Part shown: positions 32,627 to 47,212 of the stretch, piece after piece
How positions within the stretch are numbered: position 1 is the first letter of the stretch
How the letters are laid out: every line of letters begins with the position of its first letter
Origin: Trichuris trichiura
Taxonomy: Eukaryota > Nematoda > Enoplea > Trichinellida > Trichuridae
NCBI GenBank assembly: GCA_037903355.1
Contig: JBAJFE010000055.1
Span: forward strand, 248,001-312,000
Direction: 5' to 3'
Length of the DNA stretch: 64,000 bases
Position numbers and translations under genes: made by a program
Notes under the pieces: generated by a model
Database searches by the model: none
Told to the model about the DNA's origin: nothing
The model's input: the letters and a program-made list of their open reading frames with translations, nothing else

Positions 32627-34547
32627 CCATTCATTTTGTACGCCGCTGTCAAAGCTAAGCGTTGTTGCCCTTTTTGGCAGGTATAATGGGATGGCCGGTC
32701 TCGTCAACTTGTAAAAGAATTGAAATGTATATGTTTGCTGGCAGAAACGTTTTGCTAAGTAATCTGACGACTTGTTGCAAAACAATCGTGGCCGCTGGCA
32801 ACCTGTTTTCCTTCGATGCTGACAAACGGCAGGATTGCCGCAAATCCGGCCGTTCCAGAAGCCCGCAACAGCGATCGTGAGGGCCAAAGATGAGTTGCAA
32901 AGCAGTATTGGCAAGTTTCCCGTTTGGCGGAAAGTTGTTTGCTGCAAAGTTGCTCACCATCGGCTGCCCATCGTTGCCTGCGGTGTGAGGGCATGCGTAA
33001 CCTGAACACGCCTTAAAGTCGTCGCTGCCGTCGTTTTCGATGGCGAAGAAAATTTTCCACCAAACTGGAACGGCTCGTAGCCGACATCACGTCTAACAGT
33101 TGCTTGCAGTGAATTACGAACCGTTGGAAAGAAATTAGAAATAATTATTGCCGATTTGATTCCCGAAGGACCGAAGGCGAATTCAACAAGGCGACAATGG
33201 CTTGACACAGGCTTCGAAGGCGTTGACCAACTTATAAGGTAAATTATGCCTGCGCCGCCGAGTCTCATTTATTTGCCTATTGCTTACGGACAATTACAAT
33301 AGGCGAAGGACAGGTTGCGATACAACTTGCAAACCAACTTTGCTCTAACCTCACCGAGTGCACAATACAACAGCTCAACGCTATTTTTCTCATTTTAATA
33401 ATATGCTGTTGAAAGCGAAAAGTTCCACCAAAGTTTCTCGGTTAGTTTTGCGCGGCGGCAAACAAGCCAACTACACCAGATTGTCGTTTCTTTCAAAAAC
33501 GCTTCCACGCACTCGTAAACATCAGATGTTTTTTCCTTTCTTCTTCTTGTTCACAAGTTTACGCACAGTAAGTAACTCGAACAGTAATCGCTTATCTTCA
33601 TTTGTCCGCTTTAAGTCTACACCCGTTGAGTGCAGTTATTTAAGTTGGGATGAGACGTTATGACGTGGAACTTAGGCTTCTTCTGCATTGCTTTGCTTAA
33701 GCGACGAGAACGATAATGGCGGCTGGAAGGCTCGGAAGCTTATGTCAGAATAAGCTTAGAAAGTTTTCCTTTCCAAGCATGTGTTGGCCTGTTTTGTAGA
33801 CTTTTTGCCGCTTCGTATTGCAGTGCAGAAGTAGTACGTATACCCTTTGCACCTTCGGAAAGTAGGAAACGGTAGCCACCACGTAAAGCGCAAAAGGGAA
33901 AATTTCATTTTGTTTCCGGCATGCGCTGGAGGACGATCGGAGCAGAAACCATTTGTGGATTTATTTTTATTTTCCACCGCTCGCGCCGGGGTAAGAGGCG
34001 TGGAAATTGGGCCAGCGCGCTGTCGGGTGAACGCAAAGTCGGTTGCCGCGCAATTTTTATGCCCAAATTCCAACGCAGTGCGGCTTCGGCGGCTGATCGC
34101 GCGCGCGCGAGAGCGCATAGTTCAAGAAGAACTGGCCAAAAGCATCTTCAACGTGACGACACGCGTAGGAAGGGTAGTCGTTTCCGTTTCTTTTCCTTTT
34201 TTACGCGAAAGCCTTTTTCCAAAAACAACAAACGTCCTTGCAAGCCGGCACTTCGTTTACCTATCTGACCGCATAGGGTTTTGCGTGACTTTATTTCTGG
34301 GACATCATTAACTTTCTCGGCTCTTCCGTTGCAGTGAAGTACTTCGTTTTTCGGCACGCCTTTAAAGGCATGCGGAGAGGCTTCTACGCTCAGGCTGTCG
34401 TCCTGCTGGCACAAAATAATTGATTACGCTTCTTACATCTGCTCTTTTCAAGGCTTTCCGACATTTGCTAGTGTCAAAACTGTTCTCCATTGCTTCTATA
34501 TCGTTGCATTGAAGGCGAAACGTGCCTGTCACTTTCAAGAAAAAAAG

Positions 34548-34564
34548 GAGAGAGAGAGAGAGAG
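34548..34564. repeat. (GA)n microsatellite
   Basis: About 8 GA units within a longer purine-rich run. GA tracts can bind GAGA-type factors, but no such role is shown here. Confidence 0.9.
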
Positions 34565-37500
34565 GGAAGGAGAGAAAGAAACTGAAATATCCGAAATGAA
34601 ATGAATTCCGCCTACGTTGTGTCGTCTTGAAAAGTGACAAAGCTTCAAACGTGGCACGTCTCACTGGATTTGTTGGATAGTTTCGAAGCTTCGTCGACGA
34701 CGACAACTTGTTAGAAGGAGTTTGTTAAATGGTGTGAAAATAATGCAACAGTGACGAGTTTTGCACAATCGATTGAGGCCGCTTTGTATGGCAAAACCGC
34801 GGTGCATCCTATCAATGAATGGCCTACAAAACGGAACAAGGCGAAGCAGGTCGAAATTTGCCCAGTATGCGACGGAAAGGCAGCGAATGCTCACAAAAGC
34901 CAATAAGCCATTTTAGCGATGCTTGCGAAGAGGATTGCTCGATTGTCTGCGCAAAGAATGGCCCCCGTTTTGAGCTGTAAAAAAAGGAAGTGGCGCATAG
35001 GACGAAGCTGCTTGTGACAACTGAACTATATTAGGGCGATTGTTTTCCTTAGGAGAATATGACTTTGTTAAATTCGCGACCGCCTTTCTTGGCGTCGCTT
35101 TCCTTTCAAAATTTGAAGAGCTCGCTTAAGAAAGGTACGTATTTGGTGGCTGCCCATCTTTTCCAATACAAAAGGACGGGTATTGGCCAGTTGTCGTCAT
35201 TTGAAATTTTTATTAATAGCTTCGCTTACCAACAGCAGCAGTTGGCGGCGTTTGGCTCGTATCCGGTTTGTTTTGCAAGAAATTAATTTACTCCATAACT
35301 TTGCCTGTCTGTGCCTAATTGATGCCGGCGGTAGTTCGGATGTCAAAGTGACTTTTTCTTCTGTTTGTTTCGTCTTTGCTTAATATTCCAATTTTATTTG
35401 TTTGTCAGCTCTCTGTTGTTTTGAACAGTTCCTACGAGATTTTACCGTACGCGGCAATTCGTCACCAACATTTGCATATCTTTTGAAAAAACCCATTATA
35501 GAAACTTCAACGCTGTACTCAGTTGCGCATACTTTCCAAACATTGTACAGCACCGAAACGGTTTTCTCTAATACTTTATCTTCGTAGAATTCGTCTTCTT
35601 TTGCCTCGTCCGGCTGGCGCCATGTAAGTTTGACATTGTTGCAACAATTTCGTCATCGTTCAGTACTTGAAACCGTGCGTGCTTGTTGTCGCAAGCCAAC
35701 CACATGTCAACGTCAGTCTTATCGTATTCGTCTGATATTGAAGAGGTTTTTTAGGCTTTTATCGCTTCATTTTCTTCCGCATCAATGTTGCCAAAGGATC
35801 TGGACAGCCCTATGTCAATAAAAATATTATTCCGCCCGTTTCTTAATGTTGACTGTTTTACAGAATACCAGTTCTCCGCAAGCATATAGCACCAATCTTT
35901 CAATGTCATTTTCTTGCAAAAGCCGTCGTCAGAATCAACAGAATCAACGTTGTTACTCTGTGACAATCAAAGGTGACGGAGAAGTTTTTTCGGCACAACC
36001 ATTTCAAAGTTGCAATTGTCCCTTGATCCATCGTCTTTGTTAAGCATGTAACGTTAGGTGGTAACAACTTGTCAGTTAGGAGTTCGTTGATTCCTTTTCG
36101 GCAGCCACCTTTTGGTGGTCTTTTACTTTGAGTATAAAGGTTCGGCAGGCTTTCATTAAGTCCTAGAGGCAGCAGTGGCCAAGGTAGCAAAAGTTGATGC
36201 TATGCAGGGGTCGGACAGTTTAATGGAATAACCATAGACTAAGACGAGCAACTTCTGCTTGTGCACACACTAAAAACATATCTTGTCCCGCTGGTTGCCA
36301 CCCTATGAAGCAGGGCTGCCGCCCCGCTTTTAGCCAGCCGTTGTGCTCCCTTTTTTTCCAGTTTGGATTTCTTTACCGCCTCCTTAAGGGTTATGCTTAG
36401 CCCTATGAGTCTCCCCGCTGAACCTTTTTTCGATCGTGCGCATTCGAATGAGGACCTCCTTCTGGTCTCTTCAGGCTATTCCATTTCGCTCACTCTGTCT
36501 TTGTCCCCCTGGAAAGCATTGACATGTACGCTTGAGAGGCAGGTAGGCATCACTGGCGGTTCCAACAGGTACTAACACATGCAATTAATTAAATTTTGTA
36601 TAGAACTTTAATTTTTGTGCTTCCCAAATAATCAAGATTCTAGGCATATGCTTGAAGTTGTACGGCAACTACTGATGTTGCTGCTGCTTTTAAGACTGAT
36701 TGCTGAGCGAGTCACTTTTGATGCTTTGGAAAATGGGTCGAGGTTCACAGATGCTACGCGCGCGGCTCCCGTTACCGCACGCGCTGCGGGGTTCGACGTG
36801 AGAAGTCAAAACTATCTTGACACGCAATTGCAATTATTTCAACTTTCGCCGTCGGCAACGGTGGCATGATTTCTCGAAGGGACAGCGGGCAGTGTCAGAC
36901 TTTCAGGGAGATACCGCAGGGACGCTTTCCGATCATAATCAGCGTTATATGTTGAAACCTGCTTAGTGAAGATTGATCGTCTTCTACTATCTGGCTACTT
37001 GCGAGCGAACCACTCCTGGTGTCCCAACCCACTGTTTTCAACGTTGCACGTTTTCTCCAATAGTCCATGTCATTCCTAATAGATTTTAATAAATATTATG
37101 GCCGGTTTGCAGCCGCGCAAATAGTTATTCCCATCGTGCTTCGTACTGTGGATTCAAGACGAACTGTGACTATTCAAGCCGTTTTCCATTTCAACCTCTC
37201 GGCCCTTTACTGTGTCCCTGAGTAGTTACAGCTTTTCAACCCAGAAATTGTTTTATCCTTTACTTCTTTCAGGCGAATGGTAAAGATAGAGAAGAATCAC
37301 TTTTGTACAATATCCGAAGCCTAGAAAACAAAATCCGTACCATAAGTGTTACTAGCAATATAAGCTATCCCTTTACCGATTTACATGTAGCATTTACGCT
37401 TAAGTCCTTACAAAAGAGCCATGCATTAATTTCTTATTTTAAAGTACGTACCGTAGTTAAGACTACCCTTCATTAAGTATTAGTATGTAGATTCTATTGT

Positions 37501-40477
37501 CACATTAGAGTTAGCTTTATTGCTTGGATGGATAGTGTAATTTTAAGAAAAGCGTTAATTCCGAAAACCTATTACTTATTTAACGAAAGAAGTTGGTTAC
37601 GACTGACTCATCACTACCAGAAATGGAGATGCCGTAGAACTTGCCTAAGCGCAGTTCGTTGATGCACAAATAACACAGTGCTAAAACGACGTATTTCAGT
37701 GTAGACTATTCTCGCCTTATTATGTTCTGCTTCTTTCTGTAGAAAGTCTCAAATTATATTTACGTTTGTTCATGCGGTTTAGTTTCGTCGGTACAGGATG
37801 GCAGCGGTTTCTGCAAGCATTGTTTTATCTATCTGTGTACGTACGTTACTGAGCACTGTTGAATAATCGCATTCTTACATCTACTACGAATGCGATAGTC
37901 TGATTTATGAAGCACATACAGAATGCATTAAGAAATGAGTTGCTAATATTTCTAAGAGCCATTGTAAAGCCAACAGAACTTTCACGTATACCTAAGCTTT
38001 ATACTGAAGAAGGAATAAACATCTAACATGCTGTAGATATGCCTTTATAAGTTATGTATGTACGTCTTGCGCTTAGTGCTTTGTAATGTTTAGTAGGCGC
38101 TTTGGTTTTATATTCAAACATGTTACTTACGTTTGACCCATTTTTATAGTTGAGAAAACAGTTCATAATGCTAATATTAATATCATTACGGTATAGCAAA
38201 ATGGATTGGCATCATACTCGTATTAGAAGAGATCGGTTTTCGCGGAATCAGAGCTGTAAAAGGGGTGAAATCGGAAGGGAAAGTTGTTTATGCTTTTGTA
38301 ACATTCCTATTTTGACGGTTTTTTCGAAACAGCTGACTTAACGAAGCTGTTTTCTCTAGTTTTAACCCTGCGGCATTTAACACTTTTTCCGCGTGGTGAC
38401 AAAGTGAAAAGTAAATTTAATGAAGCATAACTTTAACCACTTTGACCTAGCAGTTTCTCAACAACAAAACGCGAGCTGAAAAGGAAGAATAAGTGATCTG
38501 AGCAGTTATTCATATTTCGATGAGTTTTGTTTTGCCATCCATTGACAATGTATTTGGAAGCTGTAGCAAAGCGATGAGTAATTTAGCCGGTGCACCGAAC
38601 GGAATGATCGTTCGATCAGTTAAACAAAAAAGTTGACTCTGCTGCCTGACGAGACGTTGCTTTTCAATTTAAACACATTAATTTAGTTGTTCTTTGCTAG
38701 CAGCCAAATAAATGAATACTTGTTAAACTGCTCTACCGCAGATTCAATGTTTGCATTGGCGCAGGAAGTTTAAAACTTTTTCAATTGGTGAAATGATGGA
38801 AACACAATTTGAACAAACTTCCTAATACCATGTTATGCTTTTCTAATCAGAAAAATATTTAGCTAAGACGAACCCTTTAAAGAAAGTTTATTGCACTGGC
38901 ACTGGCTTCACCTAATCATATTCAGAAAGCGCGGGTAAACCGGTTCGATGCGCGTTTGGAGTTCTTGCTTTCCATTTTCAGCGTATAAACGGAATATGGC
39001 AGTGGGCAAAAAAGTTAAAACCTTTCATTTCGGCAATGGTGATTTTTGGAAGTGAAAAAACACACGCACTTTTCTCAAAGCATTGTACACGTTTAAAATA
39101 AGTTTGTTGACAAACTCAAGCGCCATTAAAGACCTCAGAAATGAGGTGAAAAGTGGTTTTGAGGTCTCGTGATGAATAGTGCTAAGAAGCGTAGACAAAT
39201 TTCCCAAAGAAAAAAAGCTCATATGACGACTGCAGTAATGCGGCATTGTCTTTCCATGGTTTAAATGCATATTCCACATGGACATGGAGGGTTCACGTTT
39301 GTCCTTAAAGAAAAAACCTAGATATTGCGGCATTACAATGATGTCAGACTTTTTGATTAAGCTCCTATTCTTCCTGGCGAATTGATGGACAGGCGGCAAA
39401 GCTTGTGGCATCCCAACTACAGCTTCTTGAAAGGGAGAGGTGAGAGTGTATTGCGCTTGGAATTGGAACAGAAAAATATGCAAAGCCTAAATCCAAAGCC
39501 GCATAACCTCAACTAAGCAAATCCACGTTAGCTGGAGTAAGCAAGTTTCGAAAATCTAAGAGCGTATGCAACAGTGTCTACGGCCAGTAATCATGTTTTT
39601 GTGCACGACCTTAAAATGCCCTCAAAGCAATGAGTCATGCTGTATAGGCGTATGAAGATATTCGGAAAGTGACGTCATCAAAACTACTATTATTGTCGCT
39701 TGTCACCACCAAGTTTAAAAAGGGATTGGTTACGCAATGAGTCATTAACATGGCATATATAAGGAATCGTATCCTTACAAGGGCAAGCTAGCTCCCGCCG
39801 CAGCTGTTGCTGTTTTCTGTTAGTGCATGGCAGCCCGTCAGGCTAACACAACTTGAAATTAATAGCAAACCCAAAGTGAGCGATTAGAGCAGGCTAACGC
39901 GAAGTCGCATTACAAAACCTGAAATCAATTTTTAATTAAACCTATCTTAGCAGCGGTGCGCCATTTGTCTGAGCAGTTGACAAAGTAGAATGTCGCGTAG
40001 ATTTGCGAGAAGTCCGTTTAAGGCGTACATGTAAACAACGCGGCGTAACAGCGAAAACCTGTTGAGCAAAGACGAGAGCCAATTATTCATTTCCTGGAAA
40101 ACTCTGTACTCCGTCTTCGGTGCTATTCCATACTGAGCGTTAACAGGGGCTTTTTGCTTTTCTCCAATGGGTCATCTTGTGAACTTAGGCTCAGCGTAAT
40201 GAACACGTCGCTGTCGAGGAGCGGCAAAAAATTTGGAACCAAATTTTCTTAGCCGTTCCCTTTAGCTTTGGAAATTAGATTTTTAAAAAGCAGCGTATTA
40301 ATGGACATAAATTTATATTCTATTGTTTGAAATGAAGCACTGTGCAGAATGTCGAAAATCTTTGAGCATTATATGAAAGACTTAATATTTCATAATTTCG
40401 TACGCATTCAGTACAATGCCAAAGGAAAAACGGCAACGTATTGTTAAAATGAGCCTGTTCGCCCATGCTCCTGCGAG

Positions 40478-40730
40478 CCTACAGTGGCGACACCTATAGG
40501 ACAAAAATGGGTTGCTTTTGCCATACCTTGGCTTAGGCATAGGTTCAGGCCAGAGCGGTATGGAGAATAGCCGACAAAGACGCGAGATGGGCTGGTTACT
40601 TTAATCATAGAACCTTGCCGGTTGTCCTGTTCAGCCCTAGCTTAAGCCTAAGGCAAAATATAGGGACCCTGTAGCGACAAAGTAGTTGAAAAACAGCACA
40701 TTTTGCTCTGCAGATGTCGCCACTGTAGGT
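40478..40730. repeat. Palindromic MITE-like element with hAT-like termini
   Basis: The ends are perfect 15-bp inverted repeats, CCTACAGTGGCGACA at 40,478-40,492 and its complement at 40,716-40,730. Inside lies a second, diverged inverted repeat built on CCTG..CCTAAGCC sequence: about 40,515-40,570 against about 40,612-40,665. The CAGTGGCG terminus resembles that of many hAT transposons. The 8 bp on either side of CAGTGG are not a direct duplication, so hAT membership is unproven. There is no transposase frame. The internal arms match the elements at 52.9 and 58.6 kb. Confidence 0.75.
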
Positions 40731-43700
40731 TTGCGTGGGCGTTAATGGCAAGACCGTAAAAGCCTCCACTGCCAAGATGCGATACTCGGTTTGCCTAACT
40801 TTATTTTTCGTTTTATATTCGATGCTTAGGCAATGCATACAGCGTACCAGAACAACACGGGCATTTCATATTTTGCATAAAAAGGTCGCGCATTCCTATA
40901 GAATGAATAAGCGTTCTACAAAATGCCTGCATTTCATGCACTGCCTGTAAGATATGCATTGTCGAAGCAGGCTTAACGTTCAGTAAAGTGCAGGAATATC
41001 TTACCGTTTGTTTCGCGCGTTTTTTAATAGTAATAAAGTTAGTAGTTGCATAATAAGCAAATCGTACTAGTTTCTTACAAGCATTTCGCATGATATCGCT
41101 CTGACGTTGCCACGAAGTTGAATGGAAGCGCGGGAAAAGAAATATCGCGAAAGTGATTGAGTAAGGCATTTAAAAGAGCTGTGGAAGCGTACGCCCTTTG
41201 TATTGGAGAAAAAATGAATTATTTTTCCCTCGCAACTGCATACTGCTTTAGCTTGACGACTTAACTAGTACGAATTCACTCCAAGTTCAGCTAAGGCCAT
41301 CAAATAGAGCAACTAGTTTGCTATGAGTGCGAAAAGAGTTTAAACGGGTTCCTTCAAGGTATATCCCGCTGTAGACCCATGTAATCAAGGTTGGAAATGA
41401 GTAACTTCCCACCTACAAGGAACCAGTTGGCCTAAGTGCTGAATAACGAACGTGCTTTCTTAATAATCACCGCATTATCGTTTTTTTGAAGTTACGCATC
41501 ACATAGGTTCGCCTTGCGATCACTTCTTTCAAGAAGGTAGCCAAGCTCCTTTCGAAGCTTGCGCTTAAGATGAAAGCAGACAACATTCCTTCCTTCCTTG
41601 GTAATAAATCTTTTGCATATCGGTGCTCCAGCAACAATAGTATTACTAAGAGAAAAATGAAAGTTGGAAGTTGTTTCGCGAGCATAAAAAGCTCATACGC
41701 CGAGAAAGCGTTTGTTGACTTTCTCAAAGGGTCCGAAGGAGCTCATCCCACTCTTTCCTTACTACATAATGGTTGCAGACAACTGTTCCGAATTATTCCA
41801 TAAAAATGTAAATGACATAAATTTGCATAATTTTGTCTGAACGACTTTTGAATGAGAGGCGAATAGCGATTGTTTTACTTTTGGCAGCTAGCAAGACGAG
41901 GCTTTGCCGCTAAGCCAAAAGGAGGCAATCACCTTCGGCTTACATTGGGTCGGCTCGATTGCGTCAAAAATGAGTTAGGGGACGCATAGCGCGCTCAGAC
42001 TCCGCTTGGAGGAAACGCCGGCGTTGTCTGCCAGTCAAACGAAACGACCGCTCGAGTTGAATGGAGTATCGTTTTTCTGCAAAAACAATTTGGCGGGAAA
42101 AGTGGCTAAACTTTTCCTCTTTTTTTCATCTGCCGCCGTCGTATTTGAATAGCCAAGCATTTCGGCAAGTTCAACAACTCCGTTCGCTCAACGAACTGCG
42201 GCCAACCTTGTCAAGGCTAAATGAGCCATTGAGAAACCATTTTGAAAGAACCACACTACAGCAGCAGCGGTTAAGACGAAGCGGAAGTGCACTTCTATTG
42301 AGTAAGTAAAACTGCGCGGCTACATTCTACCCGCCCTGCTAAAGTATACATTTACTGCGCATGTACTAATATATAGCAGTTAGTCGTTAACTTCAAACGT
42401 CTTAGCAAAATGTTTACGTAGCATTCTTTGCACTGAGCTCCCGCGCTTTGGGCGCATTCCGTTCGGCTCATATTCTTTCGCGTTAACGAGGGCGGCAAGG
42501 TCAATCAGAGATAAAGTGTTTGGTCATAGCTGCATGCTGCAAACTATGCTGAATTACAAATTATTACAGCTGCGCGCAAATGCAACGAGTTTTGTAAGCC
42601 GTAGCCTTTTAAGCCTTATTTGCATAGCTAATCGAAAAAACACGAACCAACAATAGACAGGCCCAGTTCGACGAGTATTCCTTAACGCCAACTATGTAAC
42701 GAGAAAGAACGCTTAAATTCTGCGGATGTATGTTTGCTTAAAATGCTCAAATCGCTTTTCCTTAAATCGTACTACTGAAGTGCTAAAATGAGTAAAGTAA
42801 ATTTCTTAAATGTCAACAATTGTCTTTCGAAACTTGTCGCATTATGCAGATCAACTTGACGAGCCATTGCTTACGTTCTCCCTATTTGGTGATGCTGTAA
42901 ATGACAGTTAACTTGTTTTAATGCTTCGCGGCAACTTTCGGGACGCTCTTATCGGAGCGCGTTTCTTAAATTCCAATTTAAAATATATTTATATCTATTA
43001 AAATAATGCGCTATAGCGCGCGGTCATTTTTTAGCTTTTTGAACACGTGCGGTGGTCGCGAGAGGAACCGGCTTTCGCCGAAGCGATATGATGGACGGCG
43101 CGTCCTTATTTTGAGCATCGGCATGCACGTGGTTTACTTACCTTTCACGTGCGCTTCGAACACGCGTTTCCGACGGGCATGTGCTTTACGTTATGTTTGC
43201 TATCTCGCGCCCCGTATGAGTGAACATGGCGTAACAAAATGGGGAGACACGTGTGCAAATATTATTATCTTTCTTTCGTTCGAAGTGAAGGAATGTTTCC
43301 AGAATCATTTGCCTAACCTCTATCCACCAACTATTCATATATGCGTGTTGTACAGATCGTTACGTAGCTGCTGTTTTGATAGTTTCTCGATAGTCATTTG
43401 TCATTGGGGCACTTTGAAAAATGGGTTGAGCAGTTATGGCCAACGTTTTCCATGACCATGCTAAGGAAGGTGATTGGCACGCGTAAATACGATTAGAAAA
43501 CTATGCGCTCAATTCGATAGGCTCTGTTTGCAATAAGATCTTGCTACGGGACGGAGATGCGACAGGCTTGTTGACAATGTCAAAATTTCGGCGCCGTCAC
43601 GGTTTGTCCAATCGAAAATTACATTAGTTGCCTAAAAGCTGATCCGCAATAATTCACGTCCTACCAAGTTGGCTACAAATTACTTGTCTTGACAATATAT

Positions 43701-46693
43701 TCTCAGCTTGTCGCCGTCAAGAGCGTTATAATTTTTCTTTTATCTGACACTGCTCTTCCGAAACACTTGCAGTAAGCAGGCGCAATTTTCTGCTCCTTTC
43801 GTTTCCTTCATCCGTAATAATGGAAGAGTGTTGTCCGAGTTTCCATTAGTACGGAAACAGTATTCGGCTTGTACGATGGAAGGGAGCTCGGCGAAAGCGG
43901 CTTGACGCATCGCTACAAGCTTGCGCCAAAACGGCAGCCGATGACGTCAGAGAATTTGTTTGTATCCCAAATTGGCTCTTACGGCAAAAAAAATCCCGCA
44001 AATAATGACTGCCATCCGCACTACCGCGGAAAGCTGGGAGCACAAATGGCGTTTAGAACTAACACATCCCTTACGAGCACTTCGTTAGGCTGTAAAATGA
44101 AATCGCAAAAACAAAACGTATTGCTTTCAACCACAACAGCTAAAGACAAAGTTGAACTATTTAGGCAGAATAGCATTAGACTTAAAAAGGTGAAGAGCTG
44201 AGAGTTCAGCCTTTTTAAGCTTAAATGATGGTCGCATAGCCATACAGCCATATTAGGAATCCCGCGCGGGCAGGACAACATTTGTATTTTAATACATATG
44301 CTTGAGGTAGACAAGCATACATCTATGGGACTGTATATGTTTATCTCGTGCACGAAATCTAACTGACTTTAAACTAATCCCATTTGAAATGGAATCGTAT
44401 AAGTTACTTCTTGAAGAAGTGATGCAAAAGCTCCTCATCTTTGTTTTCTTAATTAATGCATGTATACGTCTTCTTTCTTAGTTTTGTACTTCCAAGGTAT
44501 ACATCCATAAAAGTCTCTGCTTCTATGACTAGCTAAAATATGTCGACCTTCATTAGGATATTCCATCTATCTTCAGCATTTAATGATGTAACCTTACTTT
44601 TTAACATATATAGGCTAAGTTGAATTGCCTGAGATTTTATATGTCATTTCGAGTTGACCTGAATGCTGAATATGGATTTCTTTCCAAAAAAAGGCATTCA
44701 GCCTATTCGAATAACCAATAAAGGATTTTAAACAAGCCTATTGCTTAATGAGCTTAAAGAAAACTTTTCCATGACAAAAAGCTATCCTACTGCTCGAGCG
44801 CTGTTTAAGCGGAAAAAAATTCCATATTCGGCAGTTTCCCGTTGGGTAAATAAAACTATGGAAAGGTTTCAAAATGAAGACGCTCAATCTATCCGTATAT
44901 TTGTCTATACTTGAACAACTTTGCAATTTTTGCTGGTTCGTTGTTGGACATGTTTTTGGCGCCAATTATGCAAAACAAAAGTATTACGATTTCAATTCGC
45001 TGTAGGCGCAACGTCAGCAATCTCAGCGCACCGTAGTAGGGCACTTTTCTTTCAATTTCATCAACTTTTTGGAGGATGGAAAAATCAGTATCTTTTTTAC
45101 TCATAAGCTGCGGGTTGTGTACCGACAATAAGCCTAAGAGAACATCTTTTTCTTCATACGAAGTAGGTTTCCAAAGACGGCGGGTAGATGTCGCTGCAGA
45201 GCTTAAGAAACTGTCGGCACTGTACGACATTGCAAAAAAAATTGAGACGGGCAAATAACAGTGCTAACATCGCGCAGCGGTGGCGCTTTTTGGAATACTC
45301 TATTTGACTCGAAAGCTGCCTGCACAATTATAGTTCGCAAAAGAAATTCAAGTGAAAATATGCTAATTGCTCAACGAAATAACAATACCACCGCTGCGTC
45401 CGCTGCGCGCATTAAAACATAGCTATCAATACTTTAAAAAGTCCGTATGTTTCCAGGCGAACTACGACGTGCCATTAGTGATTGAATATTTGTTTGCAAC
45501 TAAACGTTCAACCGGTGACGTTGAGGCGCCTTTGTGGGTGGACCAAGTTTACACAGTTGTCATCTTGGCGACAGTTTTTAACTAATGATTTAAAAAAATA
45601 CCGATACTAAGGCTTTGGGCGCTCCAAAATTTTAACCATTTGCGTTCGCCAATCCGAACACTGCGTAAGCGAATGAAAATTCTAATACAGGTAAGCTTTT
45701 CGCGTCAACTACAATCCCGCGCTTAGGCAACCGCCAGTACGAGTATGTAGAGAGAGAAAACGCTTTTCAATTAAGTTGTATCTTTTCGTAAATTCTAATC
45801 ATTCGCGCATTTCTATGTCATGTGGCAATTGGACTTTTATAGTAAGCCACTATCTAATTAGCATAATCGCTGTGTCATAACATGGCACATTTGGGGATTT
45901 GCTTCCAAAATTTCTGCGATGAAATCTCGTAGCTTTGTACACGCGCTGCATGTCCAAGTGAAACCATTAAACAAGGCAATAGCAACTCCCTAACGGTAGA
46001 GCAGTCATTAGTGATGTTGCGAGCAATTCCTTATAAGGACTTGGCGGACGACTGGAGGAAGTTTCGGGTTTTGTAATGCTATCCATTAAGCCACCTACCG
46101 AACGATGCGGAAATGGGCATCAGCATTTCGCTGAAGTAAACATTACGTAAAATCAACAACGATAAAGTCATGAAGAAGCATTTTCAACTTATTATGGGAG
46201 CTTATTAGGTGACTTACTGAAGGTGAGATGATTAGTGAGCAAATTCGTTTATTGTTCATAATATGGCCCATCGACTACAGATTTACAACTCGCGATCAGC
46301 AGGGCCAGTCAGTATCGATATTTTTCCTTCAGCGAGGAAAATATGTACCACCTGTGGTGAGTCCAGTATGATTTTCCATCGACTTATTATCGCCTGAGCG
46401 AAAACGCAAACAAGGAAGCCGCCAGCTGGTTTCATATTTTTTTTCAACCGCACAGCTTGCTTCTAACGAACAACTCTTTTCAACCCCTCTTTTCCGTAGG
46501 CGAGGCGAGCTGAGAACACTTTCACTTTTTTAAACGAAACCAGATGCGTTTTTCTGAATCGGACGTCAAATGTTGCCTACTGCAAAAGCTGACGTCCACT
46601 GCTAGCAAAGCTACTTGTCCACTTCAGAGTCTTTAGGCGGCAAGATCAAAAGAGCAGCTGGCATTTAAGTGACGTAAGCATTTGAAAATTGCG

Positions 46694-47212
46694 TCAGCTC
46701 GGTTGGCGGATATTTGGACGCAAACTTTTCCAACACTTCTTTGAGAACTTGAAGCGACAAAAAGTTTGATAACAGGCTAAGGCTCGGCAAGTATGCAAAT
46801 TTATACAACTACAATTTCCGGTATTTTTTTGGGCTGGCAGCCGCTTGAGCACCTTTCCGTATGAACGAGCTGCAAGGCGGCAAGCACAGAAATGCAAATG
46901 AAGCTTGGAAAATAAAATGCAAAATATTATTAACAAAAACAAAACAACAATCAATAAAAAAAATAATGCAGCGGAGTCTGTGCGGTTAAAACATAAGCTG
47001 TTCATTAGTTTGCTCAGATATTGGCTGTTAAAATAGAAGAACAGCTGCAGCGTAGAATGAACATAATTTAGTCTTCTTACGGCCGCAACGACGCAAAAAT
47101 AATGGGAAATCTCCGAAATGCTTCGGCGGTAAGGCATTTTTTCGCTTTTTCCATTCTTCTCCCATTTCAAGCAAGTAACAGAACGCATCATCCGAATCGT
47201 AGATGCTCGCAT
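46694..47212 (-). CDS. Doubtful hypothetical membrane protein ORF
   Basis: A 172-codon frame with an ATG start in AT-rich DNA. It contains one strongly hydrophobic segment (ALFFLLIVVLFLLIIFCILF) followed by a Cys-rich basic region. I recognise no family and see no supporting splice sites or neighbours. A window of this size yields a few open frames of this length by chance, so this may not be a gene. Confidence 0.12.
   Translation of the reverse strand: MRASTIRMMRSVTCLKWEKNGKSEKMPYRRSISEISHYFCVVAAVRRLNYVHSTLQLFFYFNSQYLSKLMNSLCFNRTDSAALFFLLIVVLFLLIIFCILFSKLHLHFCACRLAARSYGKVLKRLPAQKNTGNCSCINLHTCRALACYQTFCRFKFSKKCWKSLRPNIRQPS

Noticed and set aside
32579..32947. 122-codon minus-strand frame ending in poly-Gln
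   Set aside because: The Gln run is simply the CTG repeat read backwards; the rest shows no family.
43006..43455. 149-codon ATG frame (+)
   Set aside because: Arg/Cys-rich translation with no recognised domain and no splice context; kept out as probable chance.
44889..45258. Convincing-looking frames on both strands (121 codons minus, 60 codons plus)
   Set aside because: The translations contradict each other as to strand. I found no splice partners or known domain for either.
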